Of a stretch of DNA of 64,000 nt, positions 28,637 through 38,068 are shown piece after piece. The notes under the pieces were generated by a model. The model searched no databases and was not told the origin of the DNA. It worked only from the letters and a program-made list of their open reading frames with translations. Made by a program: the position numbers and the translations under genes. The DNA lies in assembly GCA_011391085.1 (NCBI GenBank), contig JAABRD010000006.1:1-64000 (forward strand). The letters are read 5' to 3'. Numbering within the stretch: the first letter of the stretch is position 1; each line of letters opens with the position of its first letter. Source of the stretch: Thiotrichaceae bacterium (GTDB lineage: Bacteria > Pseudomonadota > Gammaproteobacteria > Beggiatoales > Beggiatoaceae).

Positions 28637-28918
28637 ATTTTACCGTACTTTCAATCGTCGCCCTCACCCATGGCCCCTCTCCCTACGGGCGTGGGGAGAC
28701 AGGCAACACCAGTGGTTTTCTCCCCTCTCCTTCTGGGAGAGGGGCCGGGGGTGAGGGTAAGGGCGTCATTATACCAGAAAATTTCTGCTTCACTACTTAT
28801 CATACAAATCACAGTTCCATCATATATCAAATGTATCACTATTGATTTTCACCCACTCTCCACTCTCCACTCTCCACTCTCCACTCTCCACTAAAACCAC
28901 TCTCCACTCTCCACTAAT
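28637..28918. repeat. GC-rich hairpin repeats and CACTCTC tandem
   Basis: Inverted blocks of CCCTCACC...GGTGAGGG and GGCCCCTCTCCC...GGGAGAGGGGCC, related to 1248-1296, are followed at 28853-28918 by a heptamer tandem (CACTCTC) that reaches nearly to the next gene. Confidence 0.75.
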
Positions 28919-28930
28919 ATCACAGTTCCA

Positions 28931-29806
28931 ATGAAAAAATTCATTCCCATTTTTTATCTCATGTTCACTCTCCTTAACCACACCTACGCCGACAATACAG
29001 CTTCACAAACGGGATTACTCTGGCAAATTAATAAACCCGGACTCTCCCCCAGTTATCTATTTGCAACCATTCATTCGGATGACCCGCGGGTGACTCAGTT
29101 ACCTCCTCTGGTGCAAAACCGTCTTGAACACGCCGACACGGTTGGGTTGGAACTGCTGATGGATGTTCCAACTATCCGAAAGTCGGCCAATGCTAAATTT
29201 ATCAGTGAGGGGCTAACGTTAGATCAAGTGCTTGAGTCACCTCTATATCGTCGTGTTGTGGAGGCGTTACGTCCTTATAACCTCCCAGAATCTCTGGTGC
29301 AACGTATGAAACCCTGGGCGGTGTTCAGCACTCTCAATCTGCCGTTGCCGAAGACGGGTGAGTATTTAGATTTGCGACTCTACCGGCAGGTGCTGGAATT
29401 GGAAATACCGCCTTACGGTTTAGAGACCGTGGAAGAACAAATACGCATTTTAGATTCGTTATCGTTCGCAGCACAAGTGAGGTTACTAACAGACCTGGTT
29501 GCCCACCTTGACGAGTTGCCACAGATGTTTGCAAATCTACAGGAACTGTATTTGCGCCGCGATTTGACAGCTTTGATGGTGGCCTGTGAAAAGTATCTTG
29601 AGGAATGGAGTCAGCACCCAGAATTGACTCAAATGTTTTTTAAACGAATCTTGGCAGATCGTCACCCTAACATGTTAGAACGGATGTTGCCCAACCTGCA
29701 ACGAGGCAACACGTTTATCGCCGTAGGGGCGTTACATTTACCCGGTGACACAGGTCTCCTGAAATTGTTGGAAGCACGAGGTTATGAAGTGGTGGCGGTG
29801 TACTAA
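28931..29806 (+). CDS. TraB/GumN family protein, exported
   Basis: 291 residues. N-terminal signal peptide (MKKFIPIFYLMFTLLNHTYA) followed by a TraB/GumN (PF01963) domain: GLLWQINKPGLSPSYLFATI with HSDDPRVTQLP, GLELLMDVP, and the C-terminal FIAVGALHLPGDTGLLKLLE with RGYEV. The conserved GA-LHLPG and HS-DD motifs may bind metal. The family is related to the Tiki metalloproteases. Substrate unknown. Confidence 0.88.
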   Translation: MKKFIPIFYLMFTLLNHTYADNTASQTGLLWQINKPGLSPSYLFATIHSDDPRVTQLPPLVQNRLEHADTVGLELLMDVPTIRKSANAKFISEGLTLDQVLESPLYRRVVEALRPYNLPESLVQRMKPWAVFSTLNLPLPKTGEYLDLRLYRQVLELEIPPYGLETVEEQIRILDSLSFAAQVRLLTDLVAHLDELPQMFANLQELYLRRDLTALMVACEKYLEEWSQHPELTQMFFKRILADRHPNMLERMLPNLQRGNTFIAVGALHLPGDTGLLKLLEARGYEVVAVY

Positions 29807-29814
29807 AGATACCG

Positions 29815-29938
29815 TTGGAGTGGAGGCTAACGCCTGCCGGCGGTAGGCGATCCGCAATTTGAGTGGGGGGGTGATGCCTACTGCCAACCGGCTAAAGCCT
29901 CCACTCCAAAACCACCGGCTGAAGCCTCTAGTCCAACG
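29815..29938. repeat. GGAGTGGAGGC palindromic repeats
   Basis: An inverted pair GTTGGAGTGGAGGCTAACGC / GGCTAAAGCCTCCACTCCAA is followed by a half copy ACCGGCTGAAGCCTCTAGTC. It lies between convergent genes. Confidence 0.7.
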
Positions 29939-29956
29939 GCGTTTGGTTTTTTACTA

Positions 29957-30757
29957 TTACTTTTGCACCTCCCCCAATTTTTCTAACCAAGTCACTAATA
30001 AGTAACCATCGCCAGGATGCAGACCATGTTCGCCACGAGTCGTCGCAACCATAGCCTTGCCTGTCAAAGCGGGGACATTGTTCATATCTTGACTGTAAGG
30101 AGGTACCCAGTCATCACCTGCTAACCTAATGATAGACAGATAGAAGGCTTGCGGTGGGTGCGGGGTACGATTTAACCAAAACAGGGGCATGGCGGGATAT
30201 TCTCTAGTCAAATCACGGTACAAGTCTTCCGAACGAGTCAACGTTCCTAATCCCAAGAAGGGTGCCACCCAACCGACGGGACTGTTACTTAATAGCAGAC
30301 CGTCTTCTGCGGCACTGGTGCCCAGATGAGGAGTGGCAATGGTAATCAGACCCGCAATGGGAAAACGATTCGTAACCATCACCAGCCGCGCTACCACACC
30401 ACCTGCGGAATGGCCAATGAGAATCAATTGATTCTCCGGATGTCGGCGTTGCAACTCTCGTAGGTAAAAATCTAACCAATGCGCTTGCACTGGCAAGGGG
30501 GCTTCCGAAGGCAAAGTGACGGTGTATACATAACGTCCCTTCGGATTCGCAGGGGGTAACACGGCAGGCACGGGCCCCGCAGGAAACAGGTCCCCCGCAT
30601 CTTGCCAACCGGCTTGGTGGAGAATATAACTCACCCCAGTGTCGCGCCAAATGAGGCCATCACTTAAATAGCCATGCACGAGAACCGCCGTCTGTCCACC
30701 TGCGTAGGCGGGAGTGAGAAAGGAAAGTAAGAGAATGAAAAGAAGATGTCGATACAT
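29957..30757 (-). CDS. Alpha/beta hydrolase (lipase/esterase-like), exported
   Basis: 266 residues with an N-terminal signal (LLFILLLSFLTPAYAGG). The nucleophile elbow is LILIGHSAGGVVARL (Ser in GHSAG). An oxyanion/lid region TAVLVHGYLSDGLIWRDTG resembles triacylglycerol lipases and PGAP1-like esterases. Candidate Asp and His residues lie in RLAGDDWVPP and TRGEHGLHPGDG. A periplasmic or secreted lipolytic role is inferred. Confidence 0.8.
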   Translation of the reverse strand: MYRHLLFILLLSFLTPAYAGGQTAVLVHGYLSDGLIWRDTGVSYILHQAGWQDAGDLFPAGPVPAVLPPANPKGRYVYTVTLPSEAPLPVQAHWLDFYLRELQRRHPENQLILIGHSAGGVVARLVMVTNRFPIAGLITIATPHLGTSAAEDGLLLSNSPVGWVAPFLGLGTLTRSEDLYRDLTREYPAMPLFWLNRTPHPPQAFYLSIIRLAGDDWVPPYSQDMNNVPALTGKAMVATTRGEHGLHPGDGYLLVTWLEKLGEVQK

Positions 30758-30788
30758 AGAATGATTCCAAAGTTGAAATTAACGAAAC

Positions 30789-30962
30789 CGCCAGAGTAGA
30801 GGCTAACGCCTGTGGGAGTGGGCACCCAATTAAATGTCGGGGCATACCCACCGGCTAAAGCCTCTACTCCAACGTTGCTAAAGCCTCTACTCCAACGTTG
30901 TCAGCACCTGGGAGTCGGGGCATACCCACCGGCTAAAGCCTCTACTCCAACGTTGTCAGCAC
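30789..30962. repeat. Tandemly amplified CCGGCTAAAGCCTCTACTCC ends
   Basis: One left end (AGAGTAGAGGC) and three right ends. The last two form a direct repeat that includes CAACGTTGTCAGCACC. This suggests slippage or unequal crossing-over between copies. Confidence 0.65.
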
Positions 30963-30970
30963 CTCAAACG

Positions 30971-31903
30971 TTACCCATCCGCATTCAGTTTCTGAATCAC
31001 CTCCCGCAACACCTGATCCGCTTGTTCATTGGGCACTTGACACGTTCCCGCTTTCTCATGCCCGCCGCCGCTATACTTTAACATCAGTTCCCCGACATTG
31101 GTTTTCGAACCACGGTCAATAATCGATTTGCCAACGGCCAGCACCGTGTTTTGCTTCTGCAACCCCCATAACACATGGATAGAGATGTTGCATTCAGGAT
31201 ACATGGCATAGATGATAAACCGATTCGCCGTGAAGATTTCATCCTCATTGCGCAGGTCTAGCACGATGACGTTTTTGTGGACTCTGGCACATTTTTCAAT
31301 TTGTTCCATAGCTGCCTTTTGATGTTCCCTATACAGGTCCACCCGTTCCTTAACATCAGGAAGTTCTAAAATTTCATCAATCGTGTGTTTCTTGCAGTAG
31401 TCAATTAGAACCATCATCAGGTCATAATTGGAAATCCGAAAATGTTTGAAACGTCCTAAACCACTGCGCGGATCCATCAAGTAATTGAGGAGAACCCAAT
31501 TTTTGGGAGTGAGGATGTCTTCACGGCTGAACTGCGCTGAATCGGCCTTGTCAACCGCTTCTATCATCTCCACGCTGACGTTAGGAAAAGCGGTTTGACC
31601 GCCATAATAGTTATACACCAGGCGGGCCGCCGAAGGCGCGTTAGGGTCAATGATATAGTTATCCGGACGTTCTTTAACCCGTATGGTCTCGCTAAGATGA
31701 TGGTCAAAAACCAAGTGGGCACTGGCCACATAAGGCAAGTTTGTGGTAATATCTCGACGAGTGATGTCAATTTTGCCATCCTGCATATCTTTAGGATGCA
31801 CAAACTTGATGGTGTCGATAAGGTCAAGTTCTTTCAGCAAGACGGCGCAAATGAGGCCGTCGAAATCACTTCGAGTCACTAAGCGGTACTTTGGTGCAGA
31901 CAT
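30971..31903 (-). CDS. DHH-family phosphoesterase
   Basis: 310 residues. DHH-family metal-binding motifs are RSDFDGLICAVLL and HLVFDHHLSETI (the DHH triad). The C-terminal DHHA1 domain ends SGGGHEKAGTCQVPNEQAD. Relatives include NrnA oligoribonucleases, pAp phosphatases and manganese pyrophosphatases; the exact substrate is not fixed by sequence. Divergently spaced from its neighbours by repeats. Confidence 0.85.
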   Translation of the reverse strand: MSAPKYRLVTRSDFDGLICAVLLKELDLIDTIKFVHPKDMQDGKIDITRRDITTNLPYVASAHLVFDHHLSETIRVKERPDNYIIDPNAPSAARLVYNYYGGQTAFPNVSVEMIEAVDKADSAQFSREDILTPKNWVLLNYLMDPRSGLGRFKHFRISNYDLMMVLIDYCKKHTIDEILELPDVKERVDLYREHQKAAMEQIEKCARVHKNVIVLDLRNEDEIFTANRFIIYAMYPECNISIHVLWGLQKQNTVLAVGKSIIDRGSKTNVGELMLKYSGGGHEKAGTCQVPNEQADQVLREVIQKLNADG

Positions 31904-31965
31904 TTTGTGTTCTCCAATGTTATTGAAATGAGAGGGTGTCCAGGCGGCAAAAGCGTCGCTTTAGT

Positions 31966-32076
31966 ATAATAATATTTCTCATTTGTACCCCCCCCACCCC
32001 CCCCGCACGCGGGGGGGAGTCACTCCCCCGTACACAGGGGGCAGGGGGGTACAAGTGATGAGGAATATTACTATAC
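31966..32076. repeat. Inverted-repeat element with TATAGTAATATT ends
   Basis: The left part AGTATAATAATATTTCTCAT, then TTGTACCCCC, is inverted at the right as GGGGGTACAAG...ATGAGGAATATTACTATAC. The interior holds CCCCCGCACGCGGGGG. A related left end occurs at 26721 and a diverged one at 35590. Confidence 0.7.
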
Positions 32077-32077
32077 G

Positions 32078-32107
32078 TGACAAAGCTACGCTGTTTCCTC
32101 CTGGATT
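32078..32107. repeat. GACAAAGCTACGCTGTTTCC repeat
   Basis: A diverged copy of the AAAGCGTAGCTTTGGACTCCTGGA family that is also found inside uvrA. Confidence 0.5.
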
Positions 32108-32165
32108 AAATTCTTTGGACTCCTGGATTAAATGATTCCTGGATTAGATGATTAGATGAAATTTT

Positions 32166-32332
32166 GGTAGCGATGCAATATGGGTGTACTGTCTGAACTA
32201 TGATTAGAATGATTTTCAGATGGACTATGATTAGTCAAGCCTCCTGTCATAGCCCTCATTTAATCACATCAATCACAGTTCAAGACGAAGAGAAACCGCA
32301 CGATATTTCATCACTCAGATTACATCACTACC
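32166..32332. mobile_element. MITE copy C, near-perfect 8-bp duplication
   Basis: 167 bp, ends GGTAGCGATGCAATATGGG and inverted GGTAGTGATGTAATCTG. Flanks GAAATTTT (32158-32165) and GAAATTTC (32333-32340) match at 7 of 8 positions. The interior is the same as in the copies at 25487, 28415 and 55128. Confidence 0.88.
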
Positions 32333-32344
32333 GAAATTTCCACC

Positions 32345-33205
32345 TTAACCAGCAAATTTATCTCGCGCCGTCTTGGCGCGTGTAAAGACCTGGTAAAGAT
32401 ACTCACTGTCACTTCGAGAAATCGCCTCTGCTAACTGGTCGAGTTCTCGTGAAAACTGCTTGATCATCTTTAGAATCGCTTCCTGATTTGCCAAACAGAT
32501 GTCATGCCACATCGTTGGGTCACTGCCAGCAATCCGCGTAAAATCTCGAAAGCCACCGGCGGCAAAGCGAAATATTTCAGTGCGGTCCTCCAGTTTAGCC
32601 AAGGTGTCAACCAAGGTATAGGCTAACACATGTGGCAAATGACTGGTGGCTGCTAGAACCTCGTCATGGTGTTCCACAGACAACTCTTCCACTGCCGCCC
32701 CCGCGTAGGTCCACATGGTTTTCACCGTGTTCGTCGCCTGGCGGTCTGTGTCAGACAAAGGGGTGAGAATGACTCGCCGATTTTCAAACAATTCTGCATA
32801 CGAAGCGGCCACTCCCGTTTTCTCAGTCCCCGCAATGGGATGCCCTGGGACAAAGCGCGAGACATGATTCCCCAACTGTTGTCGTGCATCTTCTACCACG
32901 GTGGCTTTGGCACTGCCCACATCGGTGATAATCGCATGAGGTGACAAAGAGTCACGAATCGCGCTAAAGATGGTGGCCATGGTGCCAAGAGGGACTGCGA
33001 CAACGACCATATCGGCCCCCAAAACGGCTTCGGCAGGATGCTGAGTATAGCGGTCTATCACACCCAATTCTACCCCCAATTGCAAATTGGCGGTGTTACG
33101 CCCACAGCCAATGACTTCGCCACATTGGCCAGCGCGTTTGAGGGCACGGGCGAGAGAACCGCCGATGAGACCTAGTCCAATAATGGTCAGACGTTGAATT
33201 AACAT
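32345..33205 (-). CDS. tyrA: Prephenate dehydrogenase
   Basis: 286 residues from ATG 33205. NAD-binding GLGLIGGSLARALKRAG leads the protein. Then come VVVAVPLGTM, IITDVGSAKATVVEDA, FVPGHPIAGTEKTGVAAS (substrate-binding His and the GHPIAGTE block) and SHLPHVLAYTLVD. It makes 4-hydroxyphenylpyruvate for tyrosine. It is monofunctional: no chorismate mutase or ACT domain is present. aroA, often fused or adjacent in gammaproteobacteria, is not here. Confidence 0.93.
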   Translation of the reverse strand: MLIQRLTIIGLGLIGGSLARALKRAGQCGEVIGCGRNTANLQLGVELGVIDRYTQHPAEAVLGADMVVVAVPLGTMATIFSAIRDSLSPHAIITDVGSAKATVVEDARQQLGNHVSRFVPGHPIAGTEKTGVAASYAELFENRRVILTPLSDTDRQATNTVKTMWTYAGAAVEELSVEHHDEVLAATSHLPHVLAYTLVDTLAKLEDRTEIFRFAAGGFRDFTRIAGSDPTMWHDICLANQEAILKMIKQFSRELDQLAEAISRSDSEYLYQVFTRAKTARDKFAG

Positions 33206-33242
33206 AGTGAATAGTGGATAATGGTTTCGATATGAACAACAC

Positions 33243-33268
33243 GGAGTCCAAAACATGTTTTGGACTCC
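33243..33268. repeat. TCCAAAACATGTTTTGGA hairpin
   Basis: A single copy of the GAGTCCAAAACATGTTTTGG palindrome between tyrA and the Sel1-repeat gene. Both genes are on the minus strand, so it could act as a terminator for the Sel1-repeat gene. Confidence 0.6.
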
Positions 33269-33275
33269 ACCGCAC

Positions 33276-34229
33276 CTATTTTTTCCCCCCTTCCCCCCAA
33301 ACCCACTTCCCCTGTTCCTGTTTCCACTTCCCACTTTCTATTTGCTTCAACTGGTCCTTAGACAGTTTCGCCTTCACCCGATCCTGGTCTGCCGTCGCTT
33401 CTTCATATTTATTCAGAACTGCCAACGAATACCATTGGTAAGCCTTCACTAAATCTTGAGAAACGCCTTCGCCCATTTCATACATCATGGCCAGATTATA
33501 TTGTGAAGTGAAGTCCCCCCGTTCTGCGGCTTTGCGATACCACTGGGCGGCTTGGGAAAAGTCTTTAGGCACTCCTTCTCCTTTATAATACATCAATGCC
33601 AACGTTTGTAGGGCAACCATTTCACCTTGGTCGGCAGCTTTGCGTAACCATTCCACTAGCGTTGCAAAATCTTTGGTGCCTCGCCCATCTTGGTACATGA
33701 CCAACAGTTGTTGTTGGGCACTGGCCACTCCCTGGGCCGCCGCTTTGCGTAACCATTCCTCGGCCAGGTCGGTACGGTTTTTGACCGGGTGCTGATAATT
33801 GTACAACATCCCCAACGCAAATTGCGCTTGTGCAAGACCCTGTTCCGCCGCTTTTTGTAACCACGTTGCGGCTGTCGCAAAATCTTGTTCAATCCCCTTA
33901 TGGTCACGGTACAACCGTCCCACATTATATTGGGCCAACGCCATTCCCTGAGTAGCGGCTTTTTGATACCAATTGAATGCCTCCACAAAATCTTGTGTGA
34001 CTCCCCGCCCCGCCTCATACATTTCCCCTAAAGAATTTTGGGCAACCGCATCACCCTGTTGGGCCGCCTCCAAATATGTTTTTGAGGCATTCAGAGAGTC
34101 GCCTTTTTCATCATACGCTTTGGCTTGTTTAACCCTCTCCTCAGTCGGGGTAGCCATGACCGCGGGTAGCCACAGTGGGACAATCAGTGGGAGACTGTAA
34201 TAAAACATGTTGTTATGGGTTAATTTCAT
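33276..34229 (-). CDS. Sel1-like repeat protein, exported
   Basis: 317 residues from ATG 34229. A signal peptide (MFYYSLPLIVPLWLPAVMA) is followed by about seven Sel1-like repeats of the form A-x-x-G-x-x-x-A-Q-x-x-L-G-x-M-Y (for example AVAQNSLGEMYEAGRGVTQD and TSQYNLAMMYEMGEGVSQD). A basic C-terminus follows. Such repeats mediate protein-protein contacts, often in envelope or signalling complexes. No catalytic domain is present. Confidence 0.9.
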   Translation of the reverse strand: MKLTHNNMFYYSLPLIVPLWLPAVMATPTEERVKQAKAYDEKGDSLNASKTYLEAAQQGDAVAQNSLGEMYEAGRGVTQDFVEAFNWYQKAATQGMALAQYNVGRLYRDHKGIEQDFATAATWLQKAAEQGLAQAQFALGMLYNYQHPVKNRTDLAEEWLRKAAAQGVASAQQQLLVMYQDGRGTKDFATLVEWLRKAADQGEMVALQTLALMYYKGEGVPKDFSQAAQWYRKAAERGDFTSQYNLAMMYEMGEGVSQDLVKAYQWYSLAVLNKYEEATADQDRVKAKLSKDQLKQIESGKWKQEQGKWVWGEGGKK

Positions 34230-34313
34230 AGACACTCCTAAAATGAAAACTTGAGTTTTTTTATTTTGCCATAAAAGAGGGAGTGAGTGAATACTTGTCA
34301 ATTTTTTTTAGTT

Positions 34314-34518
34314 TAGGACTGACGCCCTCACCCCACCCCAACCCTCCCCGCACACAGGGAGGGAGTCATTTCCCCCCGCGTGCGGTGGGAATCATTCCCC
34401 CCCGCGTGCGGTGGGAATCATACCCCCCGCGTGCGGTGGGAATCATTCCCCCCCGCGTGCGGGGGGGCTAGGGGGGGTGTCAACTCAACGAGTTACCAAA
34501 ACCGTTGCGTAAGTCCTA
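34314..34518. repeat. CCCCGCGTGCGGTGGGAATCAT tandem in a MITE-like element
   Basis: The left end AGGACTGACGCCCTCACCCC and right end TGCGTAAGTCCT match the element at 27599-27713, but the interior is expanded to at least four tandem CCCCGCGTGCGG units. No target duplication was found. Confidence 0.65.
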
Positions 34519-34606
34519 CCAGAAAATCTTTTCAACATTGTCACCAAGTTGTCACATTTCTCAATTATCTTGAGAATCTCTTTAATCAAATATAGGTATC
34601 TTTTCC

Positions 34607-35557
34607 ATGAAGAAATTACTGACAACCACGACTTTCCTAACCACGACTTTCCTGGTCAGCCCCGCTTTTGCCCAATTACCTGACTATCAAAAAGTGGAAG
34701 GCGTGTCTGGCAATTTGTCCAGCGTCGGTTCCGATACGTTGGCGAACATGATGGCACTGTGGACGGAAGCCTTTAAACGCTTTTATCCCAATGTGAACAT
34801 CCAAGTGCAAGCGGCTGGTTCTTCCACCGCCCCACCCGCTTTGACGGAAGGGACCAGTAACGTGGGTCCCATGAGTCGGAAAATGAAAGACGGGGAGGTG
34901 GAGGCGTTTGAGAAAAAACACGGTTATCCGCCCATCTATATCCGCGTGGCCGTGGATGCCTTGGCCGTGTATGTCCATAAAGACAATCCCATCCAAAGCC
35001 TTACCCTGCCTCAAGTGGATGCGATTTTCTCGGCCACTCGTAAATGTGGTTACGAGAAAGATATGACCAATTGGGGTGAATTGGGTTTGACGGGGACGTG
35101 GGCTAGTCGCCCCATGCAGTTGTTTGGCCGTAACTCGGTCTCTGGGACGTATGGTTACTTTAAAGAACATGCGTTATGCAAGGGGGATTTTAAAAATGGC
35201 GTGAATGAACAGCCAGGGTCTGCCTCCGTGGTGCAATCGGTTAGCACGTCGGTCAATGGCATTGGCTATTCGGGGATTGGTTACAAAACGTCAGGCGTGA
35301 AAGCGGTCGCCATTGCTACGAAGAATGGTGAAACACCGGTGGCGGCGACGGAACAGAATGCCCTAACGGGTAAGTATCCGCTGGCGAGATTCCTCTATAT
35401 TTACGTCAACAAGGCGCCGAATAAATCATTGCCTCCTTTGGAGATGGAGTTTCTCAAGATGGTGTTGTCCAAACAGGGACAAGAGGTAGTGGTCAAGGAT
35501 GGCTATGTGCCTGTGCCTGACAAGGTGGTCAAGGAAGAGTTGAAGAAGTTGCAGTAG
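34607..35557 (+). CDS. pstS: PstS-like phosphate-binding protein
   Basis: 316 residues. Signal peptide (ending LVSPAFA), then [68 protein letters not shown] and [20 protein letters not shown], all matching the substrate-contact blocks of periplasmic phosphate-binding proteins. The transporter genes pstC, pstA and pstB are not adjacent, so this is an orphan binding protein. It may feed a distant Pst system or act as a scavenger or sensor. Confidence 0.85.
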   Translation: MKKLLTTTTFLTTTFLVSPAFAQLPDYQKVEGVSGNLSSVGSDTLANMMALWTEAFKRFYPNVNIQVQAAGSSTAPPALTEGTSNVGPMSRKMKDGEVEAFEKKHGYPPIYIRVAVDALAVYVHKDNPIQSLTLPQVDAIFSATRKCGYEKDMTNWGELGLTGTWASRPMQLFGRNSVSGTYGYFKEHALCKGDFKNGVNEQPGSASVVQSVSTSVNGIGYSGIGYKTSGVKAVAIATKNGETPVAATEQNALTGKYPLARFLYIYVNKAPNKSLPPLEMEFLKMVLSKQGQEVVVKDGYVPVPDKVVKEELKKLQ

Positions 35558-35589
35558 AGAAATTGCAATAGTAAATGTTGATGGTGATT

Positions 35590-35900
35590 TGATATAGTGA
35601 TATTCACTTATTCTTGTACCCCCCCCCAGCCCCCCCGTACACGGGGGGGAGTGGTACACGGCGGACGGTCCGCCGGCTAAAGCCTCTAGTCCACCTGTCG
35701 GTTAATTAAGGAGTGGTGGACTAGAGGCTTTAGCCGGAGGGCGGGGCCCCGCAATTTCAATTCTGTTCCGCGCCCACCGGCTAAAGCCTCTAGTCCACCT
35801 GTCGATTAATTTCGGGGGACTTTATTTCTTAACTTAATAGCATGGAGGCGTAAGCCTCCACTCCACCGCTGGAGTGGAGGCTTTAGCCGGGGACCGTCCC
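35590..35900. repeat. Mixed palindromic repeats
   Basis: A GATATTCACTTATTCTTGTACCCCC end with CCCCCCGTACACGGGGG is followed by two GGACTAGAGGC / GCCTCTAGTCC elements, then a CTTAACTTAATAGCATGGAG remnant and GGAGTGGAGGCTTTAGCCGG. Nothing is coding. Confidence 0.65.
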
Positions 35901-35918
35901 CCCAATACCAATTGTAAA

Positions 35919-37292
35919 TTAATTCCTTGTTGCGACGCCTTCCACCTTTGGCAAATTATGCAACGCCGCTTGCAAATCCGCCTCCGGATAGTCTTGGTCC
36001 GTCAATTCCCCATTCAAATATTTATCATACGCCACCATATCAAAGTGGCCGTGCCCCGATAGCGTGAACAAAATCGTTTTGGGTTCCCCCGTGGTTTTGC
36101 ACAGTAACGCTTCATCAATGACCGCTTGAATCGCATGATTGGATTCTGGGGCGGGAACAATGCCTTCCGCTTTAGCAAACAAGATGCCTGCTTTAAAAGT
36201 GGCCAATTGCGGCACCGCCATCGCTTCTAATATTCCCTCTTTACACAATTGTGACACTAAAGCTGAGTCTCCATGATAGCGTAATCCGCCAGCATGAATG
36301 CTAGGGGGGACAAAATCATGCCCCAAAGTGTACATCAACATCAACGGCGTCAGTCCTACGGAATCTCCATAGTCATAAGCATAGTGACCACGAGTGAGAG
36401 TGGGACAAGAGGTCGGTTCGACTGGCACCAAACGAATCTGTTTCCCCGCGGCCTTGTCAGCTAAGAAGGGGAACATGATGCCGCCGACATTGGAACCGCC
36501 GCCACAAGGGGCAAAGACCACGTCGGGGTAGTCACCGACGAGTTCGAGTTGCTTACGGGTCTCTTGTCCAATAATGGTTTGATGGAGGAGGACATGGTTT
36601 AAAACTGACCCTAATGTGTAGTTAGTGTCTTTACGCGACGCGGCTTCTTCCACGGCTTCCGAAATGGCAATGCCTAAGGACCCTGGGCACTCTGGGTCTT
36701 TAGCCAGGGCCTGCCGTCCTGATTGCGTTAATGTGGTGGGACTGGCCAACACTTCCGCGCCCCAGGTTTCCATCATGGATCGACGAAAGGGTTTTTGTTG
36801 ATAACTCACTTTGACCATATAGACGCGCACTTCTAAACCAAACATACTCCCTGCCAAAGACAAGGCAGACCCCCATTGGCCTGCACCTGTTTCAGTGGAT
36901 AGGCGTTTAATACCAGCAATCTTGTTGTAATAGGCTTGTGCCACGGCAGAATTGGGTTTATGCGACCCTGCGGGACTGACGCCTTCGTATTTGTAATAAA
37001 TTTTAGCGGGCGTGCCTAGTGCGGCTTCTAACCGATGGGCGCGATACAGGGGCGAGGGGCGCCAGAGGTGGTAAATATCACGTACCTCTTGTGGTATTGG
37101 AATCCAACGTTCGGTGGACATTTCCTGTGCCACCAAATCTGGGGCAAAAATATTCGTCATCATATCTGGGGTAATCGGCTTGCCATCGGGCCCCAGATAG
37201 GGGGCGGGGGGATTGGGCATGTCGGCAATGACGTTGTACCAATGAGTGGGTATGTGAGATTCGTCAAGTAAAATTTTGGTGGTAGGCATCAT
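35919..37292 (-). CDS. trpB: TrpB-like pyridoxal enzyme (TrpB2 type)
   Basis: 457 residues, the longer TrpB2 class. The PLP lysine is in GVSPAGSHKPNSA, and the phosphate-binding loop is CGGGSNVGGIMFPF. The long N-terminal extension (DMPNPPAPYLGPDGKPITPD) and STERWIPIPQEVRDIY are typical of TrpB2. These enzymes make tryptophan from indole and serine, often without TrpA. trpA is not adjacent, in keeping with a stand-alone indole-scavenging role (inference). ATG at 37292 or 37289 is equally plausible. Confidence 0.93.
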   Translation of the reverse strand: MMPTTKILLDESHIPTHWYNVIADMPNPPAPYLGPDGKPITPDMMTNIFAPDLVAQEMSTERWIPIPQEVRDIYHLWRPSPLYRAHRLEAALGTPAKIYYKYEGVSPAGSHKPNSAVAQAYYNKIAGIKRLSTETGAGQWGSALSLAGSMFGLEVRVYMVKVSYQQKPFRRSMMETWGAEVLASPTTLTQSGRQALAKDPECPGSLGIAISEAVEEAASRKDTNYTLGSVLNHVLLHQTIIGQETRKQLELVGDYPDVVFAPCGGGSNVGGIMFPFLADKAAGKQIRLVPVEPTSCPTLTRGHYAYDYGDSVGLTPLMLMYTLGHDFVPPSIHAGGLRYHGDSALVSQLCKEGILEAMAVPQLATFKAGILFAKAEGIVPAPESNHAIQAVIDEALLCKTTGEPKTILFTLSGHGHFDMVAYDKYLNGELTDQDYPEADLQAALHNLPKVEGVATRN

Positions 37293-37330
37293 TTAGTGGA
37301 TAGTGGTTTTAGTGGATAGTGGAAAAACTA

Positions 37331-37566
37331 TGGTGGAGTGGAGGCTTTAGCCGGCAGGCAGTAGGCGTTCCCCATATTTTTGAGAGGGGAGTTTGCCGAC
37401 CGCCGACCGGCTAAAGCCTCAATGCCATTAAGTTAAGGTAGGGTGGATTAAGCGTTAGCGTATCCACCATCCCCGAAACTGGTGGATACGCTAACGCTTA
37501 ATCCACCCTACATTGGCTGGATATTTCTTAACTTAATGGCATTGCGGCTAAAGCCTCCACTCCACC
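37331..37566. repeat. Nested palindromic repeats (three layers)
   Basis: An outer GGTGGAGTGGAGGCTTTAGC ... GGCTAAAGCCTCCACTCCACC pair is interrupted by AATGCCATTAAGTTAAGG...CTTAACTTAATGGCATT. That is interrupted by TAGGGTGGATTAAGCG...CGCTTAATCCACCCTA. It is the same order of nesting as at 6911-7100. Confidence 0.78.
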
Positions 37567-37598
37567 AGGCCCCGTTTTCATGTTGGGGATAGGTTTAT

Positions 37599-37884
37599 GG
37601 CTGACCCAATTTGGGTCACGGGCTGACCCAATTTGGGTCACGGGCTGACCCAATTTGGGTCACGGGCTGACCCGTCTCGGGTCACGGGCTGACCCGTCTC
37701 GGGTCACGGGCTGACCCGTCTCGGGTCACGGGCTGACCCAACTCGGGTCACGGGCTGACCCGTCTCGGGTCACGGGCTGACCCGTCTCGGGTCACGGGCT
37801 GACCCGTCTCGGGTCACGGGCTGACCCAATTTGGGTCACGGGCTGACCCGTCTCGGGTCACGGGCTGACCCAATTTGGGTCACG
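37599..37884. repeat. 22-bp minisatellite, 13 units
   Basis: Thirteen head-to-tail 22-bp units, GGCTGACCC-5-GGGTCACG. The five middle bases are AATTT (units 1-3, 11, 13), GTCTC (4-6, 8-10, 12) or AACTC (unit 7). Each unit is a palindrome TGACCC...GGGTCA. No spacers, so not CRISPR. Confidence 0.97.
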
Positions 37885-37929
37885 GGCCGTATCGAATTGT
37901 TGTTAAGGAATCCCCTATTTAATCGCTGG

Positions 37930-37983
37930 CGTCCAAAACCCGTTTTGGACTCCGTCATTTCGTCCAAAACGGGTTTTGGACTC
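37930..37983. repeat. Two TCCAAAACGGGTTTTGGA hairpins
   Basis: Tandem copies of the TCCAAAAC...GTTTTGGACTCC palindrome just upstream of the DUF945-like gene. Confidence 0.7.
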
Positions 37984-38068
37984 CGTAAATATAAGTGATA
38001 ATAGAGATTCGTAAAATGATATTATGATATACTTCTTTTTTCCATTTTCTATCAAAATGATGATGCTT

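Noticed and set aside
28469-28894. A 141-codon open frame upstream of the TraB/GumN gene
   Set aside because: It runs through a MITE, a hairpin repeat and a heptamer tandem; it is a repeat artefact.
37599-37884. Regular 22-bp array taken as a CRISPR
   Set aside because: The units are contiguous with no spacers and no cas genes are nearby; it is a tandem minisatellite.
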